From Saprospiraceae bacterium (GTDB lineage: Bacteria > Bacteroidota > Bacteroidia > Chitinophagales > Saprospiraceae), in contig JADKAA010000029.1 of NCBI GenBank assembly GCA_016715465.1, positions 1,674,001-1,738,000 on the forward strand: 64,000 nt of DNA. The letters run 5' to 3'. The notes below the pieces were generated by a model that saw nothing but the letters and a program-made list of their open reading frames with translations, searched no databases and was not told the DNA's origin. A program made the translations under genes and the position numbers. Positions 47,628 to 56,759 of the stretch are shown here, piece after piece; the first letter of the stretch is position 1; each line of letters starts with the position of its first letter.

Positions 47628-48337
47628 TGGAAGTGGATACAAGCTTAGAAAACAAAGTTCCGGTTCCAGAAAATCAGGAAAAAAGAGAACCCGGTTCGTT
47701 CCGTCTGATTTTTACATTGGGCTTAGCCGGATTCATTTCGGGCCTTGTAATGGTGAGCGCTTACCTGTTTACCAAACCCCTCATCGAAGCCAATAAAGCA
47801 GCGACGATTGAGCGGGCCATATTTAAGGTGCTGCCCAATTGCAAATCCTATAAAACCATCGAACTTAAAGAAGGGAAAATCGCAGAATATGGAAATAAGG
47901 CGGAGAAGGTTTTGGCAAAAGCAGATCCGCCGCAGCTGGCATATATGGGTTTCAATGAAAACAAAGAGCTGGTAGGTTTTGCCATACCCAAAGGAGAAAT
48001 TGGTTTTGCCGATGTGATTATGGTCATGGTGGGCTATAATGCATCGAAAAAATCCATCATAGGCTACGAAGTACTGGAAAGCAAAGAAACGCCGGGCCTC
48101 GGAGATAAAATTTTCAAAGACCTGGCCTTCACCAAAAACTTCGAAGCCCTGCTCACACAGCCTGAGATCTTATTCGCCAAAAAGGGGGAAAAAACAAAAG
48201 AGAATGAGGTAGAAGGCATCACCGGTGCCACCATCAGTTCAAAGGCCGTAGTACGACTTTTAAACAATGCCATTAAACAATGGAACGAACCTCTGGAAAA
48301 ATATTTACCAACGACCGACCACAAAGCACAGCAATAA
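47624..48337 (+). CDS. rnfG: Rnf complex subunit RnfG (covalent FMN)
   Basis: 237 residues. It has an N-terminal TM helix (FTLGLAGFISGLVMVSAYLF) and an FMN-binding domain. ETPGLGDKIFKDLAFTKNF and the flavinylation motif EVEGITGATISSKAVVRLLN lie close to the C-terminus. The Thr of TGAT carries FMN linked by a phosphodiester bond. It is periplasmic and shuttles electrons between RnfD and RnfE/RnfA. Start overlaps rnfD by 4 bases (ATGA). Confidence 0.95.
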   Translation: MMEVDTSLENKVPVPENQEKREPGSFRLIFTLGLAGFISGLVMVSAYLFTKPLIEANKAATIERAIFKVLPNCKSYKTIELKEGKIAEYGNKAEKVLAKADPPQLAYMGFNENKELVGFAIPKGEIGFADVIMVMVGYNASKKSIIGYEVLESKETPGLGDKIFKDLAFTKNFEALLTQPEILFAKKGEKTKENEVEGITGATISSKAVVRLLNNAIKQWNEPLEKYLPTTDHKAQQ

Positions 48338-48338
48338 A

Positions 48339-48974
48339 ATGAGCCAGGAAAATAATAGTCGCGCCATGGAGGAATTCTCCAAAGGATTGTGGAAGGAAAA
48401 TCAAATCTTTGTCACCATCCTGGGCTTGTGCCCTGCCCTCGCCGTGACCAATTCGGCCATAAACGGTTTGTCGATGGGCCTGTCCACCACCCTGGTATTG
48501 ATCCTCTCTAACTTTTTGATTTCACTGCTGAGAAATGTCATCCCCAATCAGGTAAGGATCACAGCGTTTATCGTAATCATCGCCACACTGGTGCAGGTAA
48601 TCGACTTTTCATTGGCAGCCATGCTTCCCGCCATTCATAAAGAATTGGGAGCCTTCATCGCCCTCATTGTGGTGAATTGTATCATCCTGGGAAGGGCTGA
48701 GTCCTTTGCGGCCAAAAACAGACCGTGGTTGTCTATACTGGATGGAGCCGGCATGGGCATAGGCTTTACATTTGCCCTTTTGAGCATCGGGGTGATCCGG
48801 GAAATCCTTGGCAATGGCTCTCTGTTTAATATCGATTTGTTTGGTCCAAATTACGAACCCTGGATCATCATGATTCTGCCACCGGGCGGTTTTTTCACCC
48901 TCGGTTTCCTGCTGTGGTTGATTGCCTGGTATGCCCAGAAAAAGAAGATTAGAACACAAACCGAAAATAAATAA
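48339..48974 (+). CDS. rnfE: Rnf complex subunit RnfE
   Basis: 211 residues, starting at ATG 48339 one base after the rnfG stop (MSQENNSRAMEEFSKGLWKE). It has six membrane helices with the family signature LGLCPALAVTNSAINGLSMG and VNCIILGRAESFAAKN, whose Cys residues are membrane iron-cluster ligands shared with RnfA. It is an integral part of the redox-driven ion pump. Confidence 0.95.
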   Translation: MSQENNSRAMEEFSKGLWKENQIFVTILGLCPALAVTNSAINGLSMGLSTTLVLILSNFLISLLRNVIPNQVRITAFIVIIATLVQVIDFSLAAMLPAIHKELGAFIALIVVNCIILGRAESFAAKNRPWLSILDGAGMGIGFTFALLSIGVIREILGNGSLFNIDLFGPNYEPWIIMILPPGGFFTLGFLLWLIAWYAQKKKIRTQTENK

Positions 48975-48976
48975 AG

Positions 48977-49555
48977 ATGGAAAACCTGATCTGGATCTTT
49001 GTATCGGCTTTGCTGATCAACAATTTTACCCTTACCTATTTCCTGGGCCTTTGTTCTTTTTTTGGGGTTACCACCAAAATTGATACGGCCATCCGGTTGG
49101 GTTTGGCCAATATATTCGTGATGATCATCACCGCGCTTAGTGTGTATGCACTGAACCGATGGGTCTTATCCTATGCACCCTATTTGCAGATGATCAGTTT
49201 CATCATTGTCATTGCGAGTTCGGTCCAGTTTGTGGAAATGGCCATCAAAAAACTGAGCCCCGATCTATTTAAAGCATTGGGCATTTACCTGCCCCTGATC
49301 ACCACCAATTGCGCCATTCTGGCCCTGGCACTCTTTACCACCAATAAGGGGTATGGCCTGGCAGAAGGTTTGGTGTATGCCCTTGGGGCGGGTCTGGGCA
49401 TAACCCTGGCATTGGTTACCCTGGCGGGTATCCGGGAAGAATCCAGGTTGCTGGACATACCTATACTGTTGCAGGGTACCGCCATGAACATGATCATCGC
49501 CGGAATTTTGTCGATGGCCTTTATGGGATTTGCAGGTTTATTTAGTTCACATTGA
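48977..49555 (+). CDS. rnfA: Rnf complex subunit RnfA
   Basis: 192 residues and six membrane helices, homologous to RnfE in inverted topology. Conserved: LLINNFTLTYFLGLCSFFGV and LITTNCAILALALFTTNK, each with one cluster-ligating Cys, and GLGITLALVTLAGIREE. It completes the order B-(PFOR-like)-C-D-G-E-A. Confidence 0.96.
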   Translation: MENLIWIFVSALLINNFTLTYFLGLCSFFGVTTKIDTAIRLGLANIFVMIITALSVYALNRWVLSYAPYLQMISFIIVIASSVQFVEMAIKKLSPDLFKALGIYLPLITTNCAILALALFTTNKGYGLAEGLVYALGAGLGITLALVTLAGIREESRLLDIPILLQGTAMNMIIAGILSMAFMGFAGLFSSH

Positions 49556-49556
49556 T

Positions 49557-49748
49557 ATGGAAAATTATATAAGCTACGTGTATGTTATCCTCGCCTATGC
49601 CCTGCTGACCGCCGGCTGGATGGGTGTGCAGTTGATTGCCAAAAAAATGGGCACTAAAAATCACATTGATCATGAGGGCAATTGCTGCGGTGCCTGCGAT
49701 AGAAAAGATTCGTGCAGTAAAAAGGATAAGGCCGAAATTAATTCCTAA
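49557..49748 (+). CDS. Small TM protein with Cys cluster, NqrM-like candidate Rnf maturation factor
   Basis: 63 residues starting one base after rnfA. One TM helix (YVYVILAYALLTAGWMGVQL) is followed by a short basic-acidic tail with GNCCGACDRKDSCSKKD: four Cys in the order CC-x2-C-x5-C. Size, topology and position recall NqrM, the TM-plus-Cys protein that delivers iron to the membrane cluster of Na+-NQR. The RnfA/RnfE pair holds an equivalent cluster. It is not a recognised family member by motif spacing, so the role is inference from topology and context. Confidence 0.7.
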   Translation: MENYISYVYVILAYALLTAGWMGVQLIAKKMGTKNHIDHEGNCCGACDRKDSCSKKDKAEINS

Positions 49749-49764
49749 TGCCATTGTGTTACTG

Positions 49765-49785
49765 AAATCCAGTAGGATTTTATCC
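49765..49785. terminator. Possible bidirectional terminator between Rnf operon and apbE
   Basis: AAATCC (49765-49770) and GGATTT (49775-49780) form a 6-bp stem with an AGTA loop and a short T run. It sits in the 54-base gap between convergent genes. The T run is weak. Confidence 0.35.
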
Positions 49786-49802
49786 CCATTCCGGCAGAAA
49801 GA

Positions 49803-50837
49803 TTAATCCGGTTTCGCGATCATATTTTTCACACCTGGTGTGTAGGTCGTTTTCATCTCTCCCTTTTCACCGGCATAAATGAGGTAGGCATCCAGAGAAG
49901 GATTTGCATTAAGGAACTGCAATGTCTTATCCAGGCCCATGACCATGAAGGCGGTGGCATAGGCATCTGCGGTCATACAGTCATTGGCCACCACTGTGGC
50001 GCTTAATAAATTATTCAGGGCTGGATAACCCGTTTTTGGGTCGATCTCGTGGGACACTTTTTTGCCATCGCGGATATAAAAGTTGCGGTAATTTCCGGAG
50101 GTTGCCAGCGCCTTATTTTCCAATTTCAAAATCTCTTTAAATTCATGATTGGTGCCACTGGCATCATCTATTGGTTTTTCCACGCCGATTTTCCAGGCAT
50201 CCCCTTTGCCATTTTTCCCCTTTGCCACTACTTCACCACCAATTTCTACCATGTAATTATTTATGCCTTTTTGCTTGAGTAGATTTGCAACCAGGTCCAC
50301 ACCATACCCTTTGGCGATGGCGCTGAAGTCAACCTGCATTCTTTTGTCCTTTTTGGTGATCATCCATTTCTGGCCCACTTTTGAAAGGACTACTTTGCGA
50401 TAATCCACAAGACTTTTTAAAGAATCCACCGTGGCCTTAATCATGGCAACAGAATCTGTATAACCAAAACCCCAGCCATTGACGAGGGGCATTACCGTGA
50501 CATCAAAGGCACCTCCGGTTTTATCTGAAACCTCGCGGGCGCTTTCAAAAACCCTGGCAAAATAATCGTCCACCTCAATCATAGTATCCTGACCATTGAC
50601 GCAGGATATGGTGGATGTGGGGATGTAGGTCGAAACAGATCGATTGAATGCCACCAGCAGGGTATCAATGGCTGCTTTCATGCCCGTTTCATCTTGCGTG
50701 ACTTTGTCCTGGACATTAGGCAGGTAGGATATGTGGTAGGTCGTGCCCATCGTTTTTCCTTCCAGTTTTATAAGGGCGTTTTCAGTGGCATTGCAGGATA
50801 TCAGGAAGGCAAGACAGATAAAATAAATGGATTTCAC
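49803..50837 (-). CDS. apbE: FAD:protein FMN transferase (ApbE), lipoprotein
   Basis: 344 residues. The lipoprotein signal MKSIYFICLAFLISCNATEN has a lipobox ISC. The ApbE core is GKTMGTTYHISY, TGGAFDVTVMPLVNGWGFGY, VDFSAIAKGYGVDLVANLL, YMVEIGGEVVAKGKN, and the C-terminal MTADAYATAFMVMGLDKTL with the metal-binding Thr-Ala-Asp-Ala. It transfers FMN from FAD to the Thr of RnfG and RnfD. It faces the Rnf operon tail to tail, so it uses its own promoter, in the repeat-rich gap beyond 50838. Confidence 0.95.
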   Translation of the reverse strand: MKSIYFICLAFLISCNATENALIKLEGKTMGTTYHISYLPNVQDKVTQDETGMKAAIDTLLVAFNRSVSTYIPTSTISCVNGQDTMIEVDDYFARVFESAREVSDKTGGAFDVTVMPLVNGWGFGYTDSVAMIKATVDSLKSLVDYRKVVLSKVGQKWMITKKDKRMQVDFSAIAKGYGVDLVANLLKQKGINNYMVEIGGEVVAKGKNGKGDAWKIGVEKPIDDASGTNHEFKEILKLENKALATSGNYRNFYIRDGKKVSHEIDPKTGYPALNNLLSATVVANDCMTADAYATAFMVMGLDKTLQFLNANPSLDAYLIYAGEKGEMKTTYTPGVKNMIAKPD

Positions 50838-51632
50838 GGATCACATTTTAAGTACACTAAAAGATTACCTCAGCAAAAGTAGCATTTTTAGTCTGTTTAA
50901 ATTTGTAGAAATCGGGGAATCGCGGAAATTGGGGAATCGCGGAAATCGCGGAATGCGTGATGACCAAGCGGTTTGGCGAAGCCAAAAAAATGATCGACAG
51001 GTCATTTTAGCGAGGGAAACACGAGCGCCTGCGAGTGGCAGCAACCAAACTTAATCGGAGGTAGAGGAGAATCGGAAAATCTACCTGGCTAACGCCAGTT
51101 AGACAGGTCGGGAAATCGCGGAAATTGTGGAAATGCCGGGTTCGGGTAGAGGAACTGGCTAACGCCAGCTGGACAGGCCGAGATGTACGGACGTTTTCTC
51201 CTTCAGAGTAAAAATTAGCGGCAATTAATTTTAGTGAGTTGAATGAGATGGAGTCATGAACATCTGTTATTAACTGAGGGTTATTTCCCGCTGAATACGC
51301 AGAACAAATACCTCCTTCAACCTGCTACCCTGAACTTAAAATATACCTCCTTAAAATGTTTATGCCATGCGCTGAAAACGCTGACCATTATTCTATTTAT
51401 TCGTTAGCGGTTTCTGCGTGAATTGCATTAATGAAATTTTGAAGTATTTAATTTTTCTAAACTTTATGTTTTTGTGAGAAGAATATTTCTGCGAATTCTA
51501 CCTGGCTACGTCGGTAGACAGGTCTGCGGGAAATAAAATCCTCTTTTCTTGGTTCCCGCTGATATCGCAGATAAACGCAGATTGAATTATGAGTTAGGAA
51601 TTAGGAATTAAATTGATGAGGTTTTATTTCAC
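50838..51632. repeat. Repeat-rich gap between apbE and murQ
   Basis: GGGGAATCGCGGAAAT units (50910-50955) come first. A module with AAGCGGTTTGGCGAAGCC / AAATGATCGACAGGTCATTT / GCGCCTGCGAGTGGCAGCAA (50958-51047) reappears inverted at 56846-56928. The 26-bp palindrome is at 51083-51108 and variants are at 51153-51178 and 51499-51523. The TTTTCTCCTTCAGAG module is at about 51187-51240. TAGGAATTAGGAATTA is at 51595-51610. No gene. Confidence 0.6.
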
Positions 51633-52442
51633 TCATCTGGGCAAAGAATCCAGTGCCGCCTTCACGCTGCCTTTTGTTTCCAGCAGGACTTCGGCTTCTT
51701 TTGGAGTGAGATTGCCCATTTGACAAAGCATGTCGATGCCTCGCTGGCGGAGTTTTGCGTTGGTGAGTTGCATGTTGACCATGCGGTTGCCTTTGACGCG
51801 ACCCAGTTTGATCATTACGGCGGTGGAGATCATATTGAGGATAAGTTTTTGCGCGGTGCCGGATTTCATGCGGGTGCTGCCGGTGACGTATTCGGGGCCG
51901 ACCACACATTCGATGGCGATGTCGGCCTGGGCAGCGAGGGGCGAACCGGTGTTGCAGGTAATGCAGGCGGTACCGATGTGGTGTGCCCTGCATGCTTTCA
52001 AACCTGCAATAACGTAAGGTGTGGTGCCGGATGCTGCAATGCCGATGACGTAATCGCCTTCATTGATGGCATAGGCACTGAGGTCTTCCCAGGCCATGTG
52101 GGTGCTGTCTTCGGCATTTTCAACGGCTTTGCGGATGGCAGCATCTCCGCCGGCAATGAGGCCCACCACCCAGTCGAAGGGAACTCCATAGGTGGGTGGA
52201 CATTCGGAAGCATCGAGGATGCCCAGTCTGCCGCTGGTCCCCGCGCCGATGTAAAAAAGTCTGCCTCCTTCGGCCATGCGGGCATATACTGCATCAACTA
52301 CTTCCTCTATTCGTGGCAGACATTCTTTCACGGCCAGGGCCACTTTCTGATCTTCGCGGTTGATGTCCGTGAGTAGTTCATGGGTGGACTTTTTTTCAAG
52401 TCCGTCGTACATTGATTCCTGCTCTGTGGTTCTGTGAAACAT
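51633..52442 (-). CDS. murQ: N-acetylmuramic acid 6-phosphate etherase
   Basis: 269 residues. The N-terminal RTTEQESMYDGLEKKSTHEL is typical of MurQ. The SIS domain follows with RLFYIGAGTSGRLGILDASE, CPPTYGVPFDWVVGLIAGGD, VIGIAASGTTPYVIAGL, ITCNTGSPLA and GPEYVTGSTRMKSGTAQKLI. It cleaves the lactyl ether of MurNAc-6-P to GlcNAc-6-P during peptidoglycan recycling. At 269 residues it is a little shorter than the usual ~300. No anhydro-MurNAc kinase is in the window. The end overlaps repeat text at 51590-51632. Confidence 0.95.
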   Translation of the reverse strand: MFHRTTEQESMYDGLEKKSTHELLTDINREDQKVALAVKECLPRIEEVVDAVYARMAEGGRLFYIGAGTSGRLGILDASECPPTYGVPFDWVVGLIAGGDAAIRKAVENAEDSTHMAWEDLSAYAINEGDYVIGIAASGTTPYVIAGLKACRAHHIGTACITCNTGSPLAAQADIAIECVVGPEYVTGSTRMKSGTAQKLILNMISTAVMIKLGRVKGNRMVNMQLTNAKLRQRGIDMLCQMGNLTPKEAEVLLETKGSVKAALDSLPR

Positions 52443-52500
52443 GGTGATCTGTCTTACTTAATGAGGGGAAAGATAAAAAGGAATTGGCAACTTCGCGGTA

Positions 52501-53448
52501 TTACAGTACCATTTCTTTGTAGGGCACTACCGAGGGCAGGCCTTTGGCGTTGAAGTAACTGTGGACGTAATCTTTCTCACCGGTAGCCAGGATGAAGTCG
52601 CCGCCCCAGGCACCCAATGATTTTATGGAACCTGAGAAATCGGAAAACCGGACTTCCTTCACCCGCTTAAAGCCAGTGTGTTTGGCGATGACTTCCTCGT
52701 GCGCATCCATCAGCTTGTTGAAAGTGGTAAAGTCCTTCACTTCACAAACCTGTTCCGAAATTTCGGTGATGGTCTTTACCAGATTCTTTTTATCCTTTAC
52801 GGCAGTGAGATAAGTCTTGATGGCGTCGTCGCTGCTTTGTTTGTTGCCCAGGTGCACAAAAAATAACTGGTCAGCAAATGCCGGTTTAAAATCGAGGGGG
52901 GTGTATGAAATTTCGTCATCGGAACTGATGTATTCGATGGGTCCCTTGGCTCCGGCACAGGCTACATCATATCCTGATCCATTTTCGCATTTGAAGTACA
53001 GCTCCAGGGGATTGATTTCTGCCCACTCGGCAATGAGGTGGATGAGGGTAGAACTGGACCCCAGACCCCAGTCGCGCGGAAATTCCAGGAAGGTCTCGAT
53101 CTTAAATGCATTCCACTTGTCGAGGAATTCACAATTGAGTCGGACGGCGTTTTTGAGGTATTTTTTGAGTCTTTCGCTTACTTCAGGATCAGTAGTTTTT
53201 ACGGCTGAAAAATCGTAAATGGAAATTTCGGATTCAAACCAGAGCTTGCCTTCATGATCGTAACTTTGCCACACCAAGTCGGTCCCCCGGTGTGCTTTGA
53301 CGGTCATCTTCTGCCCTTTTTTGGTTGGCAGCGCCACGGTTAGAGCTCCATCCAGGGCAGCATATTCGCCAGTGAGCATTAATTTACCATGTCCGTAATA
53401 CTTTGCGATGACTTTCGTTTTTTGTTTTGTCCCTGGGAGTTGGCCCAA
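52501..53448 (-). CDS. GHMP kinase, GYDIA family
   Basis: 315 residues. The GHMP folds are present: YYGHGKLMLTGEYAALDGAL at the N-terminus, the ATP-binding loop EFPRDWGLGSSSTLIHLI, the family hallmark NGSGYDVACAGAKGPIEY (GYDVA), and a C-terminal LGAWGGDFILAT. This Bacteroidota group is related to phosphomevalonate and diphosphomevalonate-handling enzymes and probably acts in the mevalonate pathway. A mevalonate-kinase-like gene lies 4 kb away beyond the M16 peptidase. Precise substrate not decided. Confidence 0.88.
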   Translation of the reverse strand: MGQLPGTKQKTKVIAKYYGHGKLMLTGEYAALDGALTVALPTKKGQKMTVKAHRGTDLVWQSYDHEGKLWFESEISIYDFSAVKTTDPEVSERLKKYLKNAVRLNCEFLDKWNAFKIETFLEFPRDWGLGSSSTLIHLIAEWAEINPLELYFKCENGSGYDVACAGAKGPIEYISSDDEISYTPLDFKPAFADQLFFVHLGNKQSSDDAIKTYLTAVKDKKNLVKTITEISEQVCEVKDFTTFNKLMDAHEEVIAKHTGFKRVKEVRFSDFSGSIKSLGAWGGDFILATGEKDYVHSYFNAKGLPSVVPYKEMVL

Positions 53449-53795
53449 ATGTATATAAAAATCATCTATATAAAAAATTTAAATATATAATTCTTAGTTT
53501 ATGGGAAGGGGGCCGGAAATATGCGCATAAGCATGCTATGCGCGGGAGCGCATAATTCGCACCTACCCATTCGGTTAGGTAAACCTAAATTAAGCCGCAG
53601 GCTTAATTTTTTACGGCACTCATCCCGCAGAATTCGCTGATTTACGCAGACTCTTAATTAGACGTTTAAGTTAACTAGTCAGGAAATTGGCGATTACTAC
53701 TTAGCAACATAATAGCTAATAAGTACCTCAGCATAGTTACTGCAATCATAATTATGCTATTTTTACTTTTCTAAATGACATCTAAACCACATTGC
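53449..53795. other. Divergent intergenic region with a strong hairpin
   Basis: It separates the GHMP kinase (minus) from the M16 peptidase (plus) and should carry both promoters. AAATTAAGCC (53587-53596), GCA, GGCTTAATTT (53600-53609) forms a 10-bp perfect stem followed by T's. A TATGCGC / GCGCATA repeat lies at about 53518-53555, and a CCCGCAGAATTCGCTGATTT segment is shared with other gaps. No gene. Confidence 0.5.
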
Positions 53796-56759
53796 ATGCT
53801 TAAAACATTTTCTTTCCACGCCTTACTGCTACTGTTCACCATTTCCCTTCAGGCCCAGAACGCCTTTGTCACCCAAAGCAAAACCGAAGCCGGCTACACT
53901 TATGAATATGTGACCAACGACCCAACCCAGACCCGAATCTATACCTTAAAAAATGGGCTGAAGGTTTATCTTTCAGAAAACCACACCGAACCCCGGGTCA
54001 TGGCACTGCTCACCACCAGGGCGGGTAGTAAAAATGATCCTGCCACCAATACCGGTCTTGCCCATTACCTGGAACATATGCTGTTTAAGGGCACGGATGC
54101 CTTTGGGTCATTGGATTACACCAAAGAGAAAGCAGAACTTGATAAAATCGAAGCTCTGTACGAAAAATACAACAGCACCAAAGACGAGGCCCTGCGTACC
54201 CGCATTTACCGGGACATCGACTCCATATCCGGGGTGGCCGCCAACTATGCCATCGCCAATGAATACGACAAAATGATGAGCAACATCGGTTCCAACATGA
54301 CCAATGCTTTCACCTCCTTTGAAAACACCACTTATATGGAAAACTTTCCGTCGAACAATCTGGAAAAGTTTCTAACCATCCAGGATGAAAGGTTTAGAAA
54401 CCCCGTACTTCGCCTTTTCCATACCGAACTGGAAGCCGTTTACGAAGAAAAAAATATATCCCTCGATGATGGGGGCAACAAGGTATTTGAGTCTATGTTT
54501 GCATCCCTCTTTCGCAAACACCCTTACGGTACCCAGACTACGATTGGCACCGTAGAGCACCTGAAGAACCCTTCACTGACTGAAATAAAAAAATATTTTT
54601 ACAATTATTATGTGCCAAACAACATGTGCGTCATCTTAACCGGCGATATTGATGCCAACCAGACCATCGCCATGGTGGACAAATACTTTGGTGACTGGAA
54701 ACCCAAGGATGTGCCAAAATTCACTTATGAACCCGAAGTCAAAAGGACCGGTGTAGATGAAATCTCCGTAAAAAGTCCGGACGAGGAAAGTGTAGCCATT
54801 GGTTTTATAATGCCGGACCAAAATCACCCTGAAGCCGTCATTGCTGACCTGGTGAGTTCCATTCTCTATAATGGCAAAAGCGGTCTGATCGATAAAAACC
54901 TGGTGAAAAAACAAAAGGTACTCGATGCCTATGGTTTCACCTACCTGTTGAAAGATTACGGCATCATTTACATGGGTGGCAATCCACTCCAGAATCAGAC
55001 CCTGCAGTCCGTAAGAGACCTGCTCATCCAGCAAATCAATGACCTCAAAGAGGGCAATTTTGATGAAGACCTCATCGTGGCCACAGTCAATAACCTCAAA
55101 GTGCAGCGATTGCAGGAACAGGAAAACAATATGAATATGGCCTTCGTCATCAACGACCTTTTTGCTACGGATAAAAGTTGGGAAGCCCACTTGAAGAGCA
55201 TCGACCGCATGAGTAAAATTACCAAGGCCGACGTAGTGGATTTTGCCAAAAAATGGCTGGGTGACAGTTACACCGTGGTATATAAACTCACCGGAGAAGA
55301 CAATACGGTGCAAAAAGTGGTGAAACCCACCATCACGCCGGTTGAAGTTAACCGGGAGTCACAGTCTGCATTCCTGCAGCAAATCGTGAACAATCCCAAT
55401 GCACCTCTCAAGCCCGTTTTTCTCGATTATCAGAAAGACATCACCTTTGGCAATGTACACAAGGACGTACCGGTTTGGTCCGTGCAGAATAAAATCAATG
55501 GTCTGTTTAATGCTTACTATGTGCTGGATATGGGCAGCAACCACAACCAAAAACTACCGCTGGCTTTGGAATACCTGAAATACATCGGTACTTCCACCAT
55601 GTCCAACGAAGCCATTAATAAAGAACTCTACAAACTGGCGGTCAACTTCAATGTATCTGCGAGCGAAGACCAGGTATATGTAAGTTTTTCAGGACTGGAT
55701 GAGAATTTTGATGCAGCTGTAAAACTCATCGAAACCTTATTGAACGATGCTAAAGCCGACCAAAAAGCGCTGGACAACCTGGTGAAAAGTACCATTAAAT
55801 CCAGAAACGATGCCACCATCAACAAAGACAGGATATTCAGGGATGCCCTGGACAACTATGCCACTTTTGGGGCCGCAAACCCTTTTAATACGGTAATGAG
55901 CAACGACGAACTTAGGGCATTAAAGGCAGAAGAACTCACTTCTATCCTCAAGTCAATTACAGGGTATAAACATAAGATTTACTACTTCGGTCCGAGGACA
56001 AACGAAGCCTTAGTCAATCATTTCAAACTTGCCCACACTTTACCCGCCAACCTGAAAGCATATCCGGCAGAGGCCAAATATGAAAGACTGGAAGCGAAAG
56101 AAAATACCATCTATTTTGTGGACTACGACATGGTACAGGCCGAGATCCAGATGATGCGCAACGACGAAAAATTTGACGCAGCAAAGTTACCGATGATTTC
56201 CGCATTCAACGAATATTATGGCGGTGGCATGGGCTCTGTGGTATTTCAGGACATCCGGGAATCCAAGGCCCTGGCCTACTCTACCTACAGCTACTACGCC
56301 AGGCCTTCCAAAAAGGAAGATCCATTCGAGGCCGGCTTTTATGTAGGCACCCAGGCCGACAAATTGGGAGACGCCTTTGCCGCCATGAACAACCTGCTCA
56401 CTACCCTTCCTGAATCTGAGAAGAACTGGGAGATCGGTAAAAAATCGATCAAGCAGGGCTTTGAAACCAGGAGGATCTCCAAGACCGGTATTCTATTCAA
56501 CTACCAAAATGCCTTGCGCCTGGGCATCGACCACGATGTTAGGAAAGACATCTATGAAGCGGTTGATGGCATTTCGTTGAACGACATTAAAAAATTCCAC
56601 AACGACCACCTGAAAGGTAAGGCATGGAATATAAAGGTGATGGGATCAAAAGATAAGATCAATATGGATGAGCTGAAAAAACATGGCAAGGTGGTAGAGT
56701 TGAGCCTCAAAGACATTTTTGGATACGAGGTGGAGAAGGAAGATGTGATAAAACCGTAA
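53796..56759 (+). CDS. Two-domain M16 family zinc metallopeptidase
   Basis: 987 residues from ATG 53796 (MLKTFSFHALLLLFTISLQA, signal peptide; the frame opens at 53775). The first M16 domain has the inverted zinc motif LAHYLEHMLFKGTDAFG (HxxEH, about residues 91-95) and the downstream Glu in LEAVYEEKNIS. The second half has the inactive-domain features, with YYGGGMGSVVFQDIRESKAL as the Arg/Tyr substrate segment. It is a pitrilysin-like periplasmic or surface oligopeptidase that degrades imported or signal peptides. It stands alone between repeat-rich gaps. Confidence 0.94.
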   Translation: MLKTFSFHALLLLFTISLQAQNAFVTQSKTEAGYTYEYVTNDPTQTRIYTLKNGLKVYLSENHTEPRVMALLTTRAGSKNDPATNTGLAHYLEHMLFKGTDAFGSLDYTKEKAELDKIEALYEKYNSTKDEALRTRIYRDIDSISGVAANYAIANEYDKMMSNIGSNMTNAFTSFENTTYMENFPSNNLEKFLTIQDERFRNPVLRLFHTELEAVYEEKNISLDDGGNKVFESMFASLFRKHPYGTQTTIGTVEHLKNPSLTEIKKYFYNYYVPNNMCVILTGDIDANQTIAMVDKYFGDWKPKDVPKFTYEPEVKRTGVDEISVKSPDEESVAIGFIMPDQNHPEAVIADLVSSILYNGKSGLIDKNLVKKQKVLDAYGFTYLLKDYGIIYMGGNPLQNQTLQSVRDLLIQQINDLKEGNFDEDLIVATVNNLKVQRLQEQENNMNMAFVINDLFATDKSWEAHLKSIDRMSKITKADVVDFAKKWLGDSYTVVYKLTGEDNTVQKVVKPTITPVEVNRESQSAFLQQIVNNPNAPLKPVFLDYQKDITFGNVHKDVPVWSVQNKINGLFNAYYVLDMGSNHNQKLPLALEYLKYIGTSTMSNEAINKELYKLAVNFNVSASEDQVYVSFSGLDENFDAAVKLIETLLNDAKADQKALDNLVKSTIKSRNDATINKDRIFRDALDNYATFGAANPFNTVMSNDELRALKAEELTSILKSITGYKHKIYYFGPRTNEALVNHFKLAHTLPANLKAYPAEAKYERLEAKENTIYFVDYDMVQAEIQMMRNDEKFDAAKLPMISAFNEYYGGGMGSVVFQDIRESKALAYSTYSYYARPSKKEDPFEAGFYVGTQADKLGDAFAAMNNLLTTLPESEKNWEIGKKSIKQGFETRRISKTGILFNYQNALRLGIDHDVRKDIYEAVDGISLNDIKKFHNDHLKGKAWNIKVMGSKDKINMDELKKHGKVVELSLKDIFGYEVEKEDVIKP

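Noticed and set aside
51601..51993. 130-residue Arg/His-rich frame opposite in phase to murQ
   Set aside because: Lies inside murQ, which has full family motifs; composition is that of an out-of-frame shadow.
53587..53612. Strong hairpin plus T run as a terminator
   Set aside because: It sits between two divergent genes, so it ends neither; listed only as a hairpin.
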